Positions 55,245-64,000 of a stretch of DNA of 64,000 bases are shown piece by piece (within the stretch, counting starts at the first letter, position 1; each line of letters begins with the position of its first letter). The stretch lies in the NCBI GenBank assembly GCA_001599815.1, contig BCIA01000002.1:3507626-3571625 (forward strand). Reading direction: 5' to 3'. The stretch comes from Furcasterigmium furcatum. Lineage: Eukaryota; Ascomycota; Sordariomycetes; Glomerellales; Plectosphaerellaceae. Position numbers and translations under genes: made by a program. The notes under the pieces were generated by a model, which was not told the origin of the DNA, did not search any database, and saw only the letters and a list, made by a program, of their open reading frames with translations.

Positions 55245-56278
55245 TTTGTATGTGATGGTCGAGTTGCGCGTACGTGACGACGGCTTTGGTCTGGCCAAGC
55301 GAGGAGTCCAGCTCGGGCTTTTATTCACTCTGATAAATCTCCGAGTCTCTCTGCTCGGGGAACTACCCCCTCTGACGCTATTGGTGGGTGTACCCAGGTC
55401 TTCTTGCTGTGGAACTGCGGACGGAAATGGCTTGAGAACCATACTAGTAAGGCGGCCACACAAAACCCGCCCCATGCTACCCTACCTATCCATCTTCGCC
55501 GTCTGCCCGGAGTAGTCGAAGCGTCAGGGTCCCCCTCGTATCATGGAAGGCCGGAGTCTAAGCAACAATATTGGAAAGGTGACACCCTGCGTCTCCTTCC
55601 GACATTGACGCTCGTCCATCCATGCTACCATACAGTGGTTGCCGAGTTTCTATCATGGCCTACACAAGGTAAAGGAAGACAAGACACCGCATCCCGATGC
55701 CCCTCTCTTATCGCCCGCATTATCGCCCGTCAGAGAGACTTGTTTTCGCCCGATGGGGTCCTATCCGTAGCGGAGTGCGTGGCTTGAGGATTATTCGCCG
55801 AAGCCCGCGCTTTCTTATCTCCCTACTAACGTTACCTAGGGGCCAGCAGAGATAGACGTTAGAGATAAGCTGGTTTGGCGGGGAAAGCGGCCAACCGGTC
55901 AGAGAAGTACTCTCTGTCGGGCGTCTGAAGACCAACCGGTGCTTTCCCCGGCGGGTTCGTCCAAGGCCCTTGGTCTGGAGAACCGGCATCGCGGGGGAAC
56001 AGACGGGCATCTGACACTCGGTATCAGATATCTACCAGATATCGCCAACCTCAGCAAGCCACATCGATAGCAGGACGCTGAAGCCACTCGCGGCTTCAAC
56101 GACGAGGTCTCTGCATGTGTTAGACGGACGCGATACTCGTCTCACCAACATTCATGACCATAAAAGCCTCGCGGGTCGCGCATCGTCTTGGCCGAAGTAT
56201 CACCACAAAGTCATCACTGCCACTAACACACCCATCCAGTCTTTCCTCGACAATAAGAGGAGGCGAAAATCTTCCAAA
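55245..56278. promoter_or_regulatory. Divergent promoter, DUF1479 / sugar porter
   Basis: This 1-kb stretch has no supported gene. Several GATA-type elements occur (for example AGATAA near 55862). It should contain the control region for both flanking genes. Confidence 0.45.
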
Positions 56279-58020
56279 ATGGCGTTTCTCAACAAAACGA
56301 TGCTGCTCATCTGCTTGGTAGCAGCTCTGAACTGCGCCTGCATCGGCTATGATTATTCCATGATGTCGTCCCTGAATATCCTGGTATAGTGGCCTCCTAG
56401 CACCACCCATACCTCTGTGAAAGCATCCCGAAGCTGACTCGTGGACTTTTCAGAGTGCTTTCTCGGAGAGATTCAACCTTGATCCGGAGACCAGGGGTCT
56501 GCTGACCGCCATCCAAAACCTGGGTAGTGTCGCTGGCAGCTTCATCGGCGGCTACATCGTCGACAAATGGGGCCGCAAGATGGGCATCTTCTCATCCGCC
56601 GTCGTGGTTCTCATGTCTTGCGCCCTGCTTTCGACTTCGACCACCCAGGCCCAGTTCTTCGTCGGCCGCATCCTGGTCGGCGTGGCCAAGGCCATCGACG
56701 TGGCGGCCGTCCCCACGTACCTGGTCGAGCTTGCGCCTCCCTCTCGCCGCGGCTTCGTAGCCGGCCTGTACTGGACTTGTTGGCTGCTCGGCGCTATCAT
56801 CTCCTCCGCGGTTGGCTACGGTGCCCGCAGCATCGGCGGCGACTGGAGCTGGCGGGTCATCTGCATCGTCATGTCGGCCCCTGCGCTCAGCTGCATCGCG
56901 TTGCTGCCTTTCATCCCCGAGTCCCCTCGCTGGCTTATTTCCCGTGGTCGCGAGACGGAGGCTCTCTCCGTGCTGGGTCGCTTCCATGGAAACGGAGACA
57001 TCACCGAGCCTCTCGTCGTCGCGCAGTTCCGCGAGATCAAGGAGACGATCCACTACGAGCAGGAGAATAAATTCGAGACGTACCGCGCGTGGTGGAAGGC
57101 GTTCATCGGATCCAAGTCAAACAGGTACCGCGGCTACATCCTCGTCACCCTCGGCATCTTCGAGCAGACTATGGGGTCTAGTATCATCTCGTTCTACCTC
57201 GGCAACGTGCTTACGCTTGCCGGCGTGACCGACGAGAGAGAGCAGTTCGCGATTAATATCGGCCAGAACTGTGTGGCCTTTACCGCCGCAGTTATCGGTA
57301 TCTGCCTCATTGATAAGATCGGTCGCGTCCGTATGCTTGTCGCGGGTACCGCTTTCTGCGCCGCCGTCCTGGCTTGCATGGCCGGCCTTACGGCTGAGCA
57401 GACAGGCAACGGCGCCGGAAGGAATGGTGTCATCGCCATGGTGTTCCTCTTCCAGATTGGTTACTCTTCGACATGGACGCCGCTGTCCTTCTCTTACTGT
57501 GCTGAAGTCCTGAACTTCACAATCCGTGCCAAGGGCATGGCGTACGTTAGCCCCTTTCTTTCAGCGCTCGTTACCTTGATCATGGACTGTAGGGGAACGC
57601 GAGGAGTTTGGTTAGCTAATGAATCTGATTGAACAGGTTCTACAACTTCTTCGTCTCCTCAACTGGTTTCTTCAACCAATTCGTCATTCCCATTGGCCTT
57701 GCCGGCATCCAGTGGAGGTGAGTGACTCAGAGAGTCTGCTGGTCTGGACGGAGGGGCCTAAAGACTAACACCTTTGAACCAGGTTCTATATCGTCGGCGT
57801 CTGCTGGAACACCTTTGCAGCTCTCGTCATTTATTTCACCTACCTGGAGACCACCGGCTTGACACTGGAGCAGATCGACCAGCGGTTCAACGGTGTTCCC
57901 CGAGACCAGCTGGTGGACATCATGGAAATCTACGATGCCGGCAAGCCGATCTCTGCTGCTGAGATCCAGCCTGAAGCTACGGATAAACAGGCCACTGTTG
58001 TTGATACCAAGAAGGCATGA
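56279..58020 (+). CDS. MFS sugar transporter (SP family)
   Basis: Plasma-membrane hexose/polyol-type proton symporter; substrate not assignable. Exons are 56279-56383, 56454-57541, 57637-57717 and 57783-58020, giving 503 residues with about twelve transmembrane segments. Family signatures: GGYIVDKWGRK after TM2, PESPRWLISRGRETEAL before the central loop, DKIGRVRML in the second half and the fungal sugar-porter end (TYLETTGLTLEQIDQRF). The N-terminus is very short and enters TM1 at once. The ATG at 56279 (AAAATGG) has good context; an in-frame ATG at 56117 would add a basic leader with no family likeness. Confidence 0.9.
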
Positions 58021-58402
58021 TTATGAGAACGTAAGCCAATCCGTGCCGGGGTCGAATTCATGTTGAGACAAGAAACTAACTTTCCATTTTAGTGCGTGGT
58101 GTAAGAAGGAGAATTGTTTTCTGTGATTAAGGCGTCTTCCTTATATTTAGAGTATTCCCATAATTTGCTTCGTCTGTCGTTGTATTTGGTTAACGAGACT
58201 TCCATTGAACTTACTGCCCGACTTCAAGTTCTCAGCTCAGGTTGCAAGCGTTTGTGACGGTGGTCTCGAGCCACTATCGGTCGCGGAGCATCTCAAGGGT
58301 GTATTTCGAGTGAGATATTCAAGATTCACCAGCATTTCATGTCGAAGTTGCAGCTCCGGACAGGAATTCAGCCTTTGACCTCCGCACTTTCGTGACTTCT
58401 CC
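58021..58402. other. Convergent region, sugar porter / kelch gene
   Basis: It contains the two 3' UTRs. AT-rich sequence near 58125-58200 fits polyadenylation signals. No gene is recognised. Confidence 0.45.
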
Positions 58403-60552
58403 CTATCTGTGGTGTGACCATGTGTCCCCTCCCACGGGTGATCCGTACATCTCATGGCGTCCCTGTGTCCCTTGCGGGTTGACAAGCTCAGGGGGTAAAT
58501 ACCCAGCCTGCAGTTCGCCTGGCTCGGGACGGACATACAGCTCTGCCCCGGCATATTTTGGTTCGGCGTTGGCCACCTCGAGCGACGATGCCTGAGCATC
58601 CGCTGACGCCGGCGCTGGTTGTTGCGCCTTTCTTCCCCGTCTCCGCAAGAACCAGACGATGATCCCTATGACAGCGACGAGAACGACGCCTCCGACAACA
58701 CCGCCGGCGATGGCACCGACCGGGACTGGCTGACCATTGCCATCTTTCGAGGGATCATCATCACCTGGCGGAACAATGTCCGACGAGTTATTGGATCCGC
58801 CGCTTTCTTCTTCCTCGACGAATAGCCCACGCACATCTGACGACGACCAGTCGATATCATCTGCTCCCCTAGGTGCGCCACCAAGTCAGTCACGAGAAGT
58901 CCCAGGAGGGACTAAGGCGCTTCCCACTTACCTGTCATCGTACCAAGCCCTGATTCTCTGATTCTGCTCATACGGGGCCGCGCTCGCGTTGTACTCGTGC
59001 GTCCATTCCAGGGAGCTCATGTCGAAGACGCCGATCCCGCGCGGGAAGGGGTCAACACGGTCCCACGAGACGCCATCTGTCTCCTGTCTGAGCCCTCCCC
59101 AGCTCAGCAAATGCCGGTTCCCGACAACGGCGCAGACGTGCGCGTGTCTTTCGCGATCGCGGTTCGCAGAGCCAGCGATGGTCGTCCAGTGGAAGGCGGG
59201 CAGGCTCAGCACGTGCACGCTGCTGTAGGTTGTTTCCGTTGGCCGCTGCTTGTTGTGGCCGCCGTAGATGAAGCTGCGCATCTCTCGAGTCAGCGTTGGG
59301 CGTGGAGCCACGGGACCCGTTCTCAGACGGAGAACTCAACTTACATGTCGAACCCGGTACTGTTTCCAGCTACGCGACCCACGCCCACCGCGCAGAAGTC
59401 GTAGCGAATAGATGGTTCCTGGCCCGTCGTCTCCTGCGAGTACCATTGCTTGCTGACTGGGTCAATGAAATGGATTGTCTTGAAGCCGATGTAATTGTCC
59501 GTTTCTTGACCATCAGCGGTCGGGTCACCGATGCCGCCGAGGATGAAAATCAGCCCGTCAGGGCCAAAGTCCGGCGCGAAGACAGCACGGCCGCCGACAA
59601 TCCTCCTTCCCGGCGAGTACGGGCCCTCTTCAAAGTACGACCACTTCTTGGTCTTGAAGTCGAAGGTGCTGAACCCGGCTATGCTCCCCTCCTGCTCTCG
59701 CGTTGTATATGGGGTGGTAAGACCACCGAATATGAAGCCAGTGTTGGGCGTGCTGACATAGGCGCTATTCCGTGACCTCTTAATCGTGAAAAAGATATCG
59801 TCGCCCTCCCTAGGTGTCGCATTTTTCCACTCTCCATCGCCCTGTCCGTCTGATTCGAACATCCAGAGCTCTGGGGAGTCTCGGATCACCTCTTCGTGCG
59901 ACGTTGTTCCTCCCCAGGCGAAGAAAGTCTCCGAGGCCTCGTCGACCAGGATCGCTTGTTCGGCAAGGACTTGTTTGGTTTCGCTTTCGTATTCGATCTC
60001 AATTATGTCGACATCGTCCGTGGACCAGGATTCGGTCAGCTTGATAGCAAGCGTAGCATTGACTAGAGCCGGGGAAAGCAACAAGTGTCAGGGTCAGCGA
60101 AACACGGTGGGTACAGCAGGTGCACAAACCTTGATTTACCAGCCGCCAGGTGTTGTTCTGCGAGACCAGTTGCCCGTCAAAGTAGATGTAATCGCCGATA
60201 ACAGCGGCTGGAGCACCGGAGGAGTCAGCGATCAGACGAGACGCGCGGAAATCGGCAGCGAGAGCGTCGCCGGACGTCGTAGGAGGAGCTCACCTCTACC
60301 GTACGCCCCTCGAAAGAAGGTGTCTTTCGGCGGAACATTCTCGGGGTCGACGACAGGAGTGTCTGATGGCAAGGGGAATGGGCCATCCACAGACGTAATA
60401 AGTGGAATCGGGTCATCGACTGGTGAAGTTGGATGCCCGATAAGCATCGTGGTCAGACCCGGGAGGTCGCTCGACGTGACATCCTGCGCGATAGTGACCT
60501 GGACGTACGCCAGCCAGAGCAAGAACAACAGACGGGGAGCGCCGCGAGACAT
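58403..60552 (-). CDS. Membrane-anchored kelch-repeat protein
   Basis: Probable cell-surface protein with an extracellular kelch beta-propeller. Exons are 60552-60294, 60207-60130, 60062-59345, 59273-58932 and 58868-58403, giving 620 residues. It has a signal peptide (about 1-22), kelch-like blades such as AVIGDYIYFDGQ, GLIFILGGIGDPT, FDIFIYGGHNKQ and HVCAVVGNRHLLSWGG, a Ser/Asp/Gly-rich stalk, one transmembrane helix near 510-535 (IAGGVVGGVVLVAVIGIIVW) followed by RRRGRK as stop-transfer, and a short cytoplasmic tail. The acceptor at 59274 is chosen over a nearby one that would start with ATG, because it restores FDIFIYGG. Such proteins occur in many Pezizomycotina and their ligands are unknown. 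Confidence 0.85.
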
Positions 60553-61458
60553 TTGGCAGAAGCTGTCGCTTGCCCTCTGGTGCTGCGCTTGTGTCGGTCG
60601 GGTCAGAGACGACTGTTGAGAGACGGTTGATGTTGAGCGGCATCCGGGAGAAAAGTCGACCGCACGGCGCCGCCAACCAGCGCCGGTAATAACTGTCAGG
60701 AGTAAACGGCCCGTCCCTCCCACCAAAGTCCCAAAGTCCGGCACAGCAGTCATCATTTAATGAGCAACAGGGTCGGCCCATTGGCTCAGTGTGGCGTGTT
60801 ACGCGCGCACAGGCCTTTGACCATGTGCGTTGTGTTGTTTGATATCTCGGCCCCCAACCCCTCAACTCTTATTAGACGCCGAGCCCGATCCACCCACATC
60901 TACATCGGGGGGCAAGATGCGCGCGCCAAGCCGTGTAATCAATATATGTTACCCCTCGATAATTTTGTGATCCACTGGTCACCACCGGCCGACTACATAC
61001 ATGTTAATCCAGCCCTCAGATGTGTTACGTGCGAGAGCTGAGTGTTGCATGAACGGATGGTAAGGCGAAGATGTGGAAGACCTAGCTCGTATGATCTGTT
61101 ACCTCACCCTCGGCAGTAATAACAAGCGGTGAGCCCCTTGGAGTACGTGTGGAGAAGTAATAATGTGAATTTCTTGCCCGGCGGCCAAGGCTTAGCCCGC
61201 TTCCACCCCATGCCGGCCGGCCGGCCCCGAGATGGCGAGCGCCGAGGCCCCACTGCCGTTGGTCATCCTCCGGCCGCATCTATTAGTATCGCATCGAACT
61301 CATATCAAAAGCCCGCTGCGGTCACCCCGAGATACCGAGCAGGCGAGCTCGGTGATCCCACCGCTTTACGATCCCGTTAAAATGAAGACGGTTTCCAAGT
61401 ATTTCTACCCTATATGTATAGCCTGAGTGTAGCCTGAACTTGGCAACTTGCGAATCCC
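60553..61458. other. Intergenic region upstream of the kelch gene
   Basis: This 906-bp stretch holds the kelch gene's promoter and the 3' flank of the permease gene. It is less GC-rich than the genes. I see no coding or RNA feature. Confidence 0.45.
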
Positions 61459-63168
61459 TCAGTAAACATACACAAAATTCGGGTTCTCCTTATCCGTGAG
61501 GTTCTGGAAGGCCGTGGCGTTCAGCCCCTCGGCGCCATCCACCGCCTCGCCGCGCGCCCGCATCTCCGCGCGGTGCTTCTCCTTGCGGCGATTCTCCCAC
61601 TTGAACGCGTAGCGGAAGACGAAGAAGAGGATCAGCTCGATCAGGTTCGCCGCGAGCAGCGACCCGATGCCCGTGCGGTAGGACGGCGCCTCGCTCTGGA
61701 TGTAGAAGAAAGGGCTGATGATGCTGCCGACGCACGAGCCGAACCAGATCATGCCCGAGACGATCATCTTCTTCGACTGGCCGCCCGTGTTGCTCGTGAT
61801 CAGGGACAGGCCGATGACGAACGACGCCTGGTATGACCCGGTGAGGTAGCTAGCAGGTGCCTGTCAGATACGAGGTGGTCTGAGAAAGGGTTTGAAGGAG
61901 GCCATGACTTACAAGCATATGAGTCTCCCGACATATGCGTCCGTCGGCGCGAGCAGGAAGCCAAGAGCACCGCCGATGGTGGGAAGCATGAACGCCGCGC
62001 ACACGAGCGTCCGGCTGTTCGGCGGCATGTAGGAGTTTGCCACCGCCCCGAGCCCGATCCATATCACCACGATGATCCCCTGCGGGATGCCCAGCAACGC
62101 GGTCTGCAGGGTATCGAAGCCCAGGCCTCGGATGACGAGCGTGCTGAAGTTGGAGATGCCTCCGTTGGGCACGGCCCCGACGAATCCCAGCAGGGCGAAG
62201 AGCCAGGTCTTGTAGTCCAGGTAGGCCTCCTTGACCTGGCCCCAGTGGATCATTTGCTGCTCGACGCCCGTCTGGTTGCGGCGCATCCGAGCAAGCATCA
62301 GCAGACGCTCGTCACGGGAGAAGCCGCGGAACGTGGTGGGGGAGTTAGGAAGGAAGAGGAGGAGGAGAATGGCCCAGAAGGAACAGAAGGCGCCGACGAT
62401 GATGAACTCGTACCTCCATGAGGCCAGAGCGCCGTTGATGTTACCGATGCCGTAGCCGATGAGGCCACCGCCGGCAACACCGAGGCCGTTCCATGCGTAC
62501 CAGGCCGAGATGCGAACCGGCTGCTCCTCGCGGGTGTAGAACATTGAGGTGAACAGCATGAACGCCGGGTCGGCAATGGCCTCGAAGGCGCCGGAGAGGA
62601 TCCTGAGCGCGGCGAGTCCCCCAAAGCTCTGCACCGCACCCTGGGGCATGAGTAGCGCCCCCCACATGAAGATGTTGAACGCGAGGTACCAGGCCGGAGG
62701 CGAGCGCTGCATGAGGAGGTTCGAGGGGATAGACCAGAACAGCCAACCAAAGTAGAAGATACTGGACAGCCAGGAGTACTGCTGCCCAGAGAGGTTGAGG
62801 TCGTCCTTGATGCCGAAAATGGCAGCGTACGACAGTGTGGTCTTATCAACATACTACGCACGGAGGGTCGTGTTAGCCAGTCAAGGGGTCTGGTGCGAAG
62901 AGCAGAGGAAACTTACGTAAAAGAAGTAGCACATCCCCAGAAGAGGCAGTATGCGCCGGTCAAGCCTGTTCCTCAGAAGCCTCTCCTCTTCCTTGTCGAT
63001 GGCCTCATCGTTAGGATACCGCTCGATGGCCGCCATGTACAGCTCCGCATTGTGCTGCTTGATGGTGTTGGCAGGGGGCAGCTCGGCAGCGTGATCCGAG
63101 AGCTTGGCATCGCTACTGCCGGACTCGAATGCCTCAACGGCATTATCCTTTGAAGAGACGTTGTCCAT
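61459..63168 (-). CDS. Dal5-type (allantoate permease family) MFS transporter
   Basis: Anion:cation symporter family carrier; relatives take up allantoate, ureidosuccinate, vitamins or dipeptides. Exons are 63168-62917, 62853-61913 and 61849-61459, giving 527 residues. Family features: the N-terminal EERLLRNRLDRRILPLLGMCYFFYYVDKTTLSYAAIFG, LGLA-type loops, the RISAWYAWNGLGVAGGGLIGYG segment, and after the last splice LICFYLTGSYQASFVIGLSL and NTGGQSKK. The start is the ATG at 63168, because the open frame upstream of it has no ATG. Yeast DAL5 is under nitrogen catabolite control, and GATA-type elements lie 0.5-0.8 kb upstream here. Substrate cannot be told from sequence. Confidence 0.88.
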
Positions 63169-64000
63169 GATGTTGTCTCGCTTCACACCTGAGAAGCTAT
63201 GAGTAATGAATCAGTAAACCGGTAGATGGCCCTCGGCACCAAGAGGGGTTACCTTTATAGTTTTTTTCCCCCGAGTCAGCCACGTACCGCCCCGGTGCGT
63301 GAAGTCGGTTCTCGCCGAGCGCGGGGAGGCTTATTACCCCAGAGTCCGGGGTACAGCAAGGTGTGGCCGATCCGCCTTCCCCGCGTGGAGAAGCAAGTAA
63401 CCTCAAGTGATGGCCGTAGGGCTGGAAGGATTCCGAGTCCCGGAAACTCTGACATGAGGCAAAAAGGACCAGTTCATGGAGGGAGGGCAGTCGATGTTCA
63501 GGGTCGTGGGAGCGAAATCGCCGAATCGCCGGCATCGGGCACCCTATTGGACAATAAACAAAAAGCTTGATTTTGAGCCGCTCAACTTGGCCCAATTCTT
63601 CTCCAGGGCCCGCAATTTTCCCCAAGAGCCGAAACGCCGAAGCTTGAACGATGGGTGGTTATCTGGGAGGAAGTCCGACATTACCTCCCATATCTAAGGT
63701 TGCCCGTTCGTCAGAGTGATGCTGCCAGACTGCTGGTCGCCGAATCTCCGCAAGATGCTTCGTTATTGGCCAAGGGAACGCCGTCCCTCATATCATTGAC
63801 CAAGATCATCACGGAAGTCCGGCGATATTGGCTCAGGATGGTATTCCCGTGTCGGATGCTGCGTTCTTTAAAGAGGGCACGTTTTATCATTTCATGAATG
63901 TCCATCATGACAATGTTTTCCTAACGATATCTACCAGACAGTATTATCAAGATGGCCCCCTCTGCAATCAGCCGGGAATCTTCCCTGGGATCACTGGACG
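63169..64000. promoter_or_regulatory. Upstream region of the Dal5-type permease
   Basis: No gene is supported up to the window edge. HGATAR matches (GATA factor type) occur on the minus strand at 63659-63664, 63884-63889 and 63944-63949. They may serve AreA/NIT2-like nitrogen control; single short motifs are weak evidence. Confidence 0.4.

Noticed and set aside
1..64000. Transposons, CRISPR arrays, rRNA
   Set aside because: No transposase or reverse-transcriptase motifs, long terminal repeats or regularly spaced repeats were seen. CRISPR is not expected in a fungus.

Overview
The window is nuclear DNA of a filamentous ascomycete (Pezizomycotina, most likely Sordariomycetes; genus not determined). 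The signs are GC-rich coding sequence, intron-poor genes with introns of about 50-100 nt that have GTRNGT donors and CTAAC-like branch points, and fungal families such as Zn2Cys6 regulators, an OPT transporter, Dal5-type and MCH1-type MFS carriers and a TRP/FLC-type membrane protein. I assembled exons by hand from splice signals and reading-frame phase. Exon boundaries are therefore models, most of them supported by restored family motifs. I see no transposon, CRISPR array, rRNA or convincing tRNA.

0.5-19 kb is a housekeeping block: eRF1 (SUP45), COG1, a peroxisomal enoyl-CoA isomerase, RNA polymerase I subunit A49, mitochondrial HTD2-type dehydratase, a GH13 maltase, CTR9 (Paf1 complex) and SAS10/UTP3 (SSU processome).

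19.3-42 kb is an accessory cluster. It holds four secreted S10 serine carboxypeptidases (one with all three active-site motifs altered), a trans-3-hydroxy-L-proline dehydratase, an MCH1-like MFS carrier, an ABCC transporter with a doubtful N-terminus, a Zn2Cys6 regulator and an oligopeptide transporter. A 16-bp inverted repeat, TTNCC-N6-GGNAA with a mostly ATTA-ending spacer, lies in five intergenic promoter regions here: before each S10 gene (shared with the dehydratase and the MFS carrier in two cases) and before the regulator. I read this as a co-regulated peptide-degradation and uptake regulon run by the local Zn2Cys6 factor. It is the most interesting thing in the window.

42-47 kb carries a TRP/FLC-like membrane protein, an ACC-synthase-like PLP aminotransferase and, divergent from it, a RidA enamine/imine deaminase. 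47-64 kb carries a 1343-residue uncharacterised fungal protein with an N-terminal C2H2-like module, a secreted HGE/PCxxC deaminase, a DUF1479 oxygenase-like protein divergent from a sugar porter, a membrane-anchored kelch protein and a Dal5-type permease.
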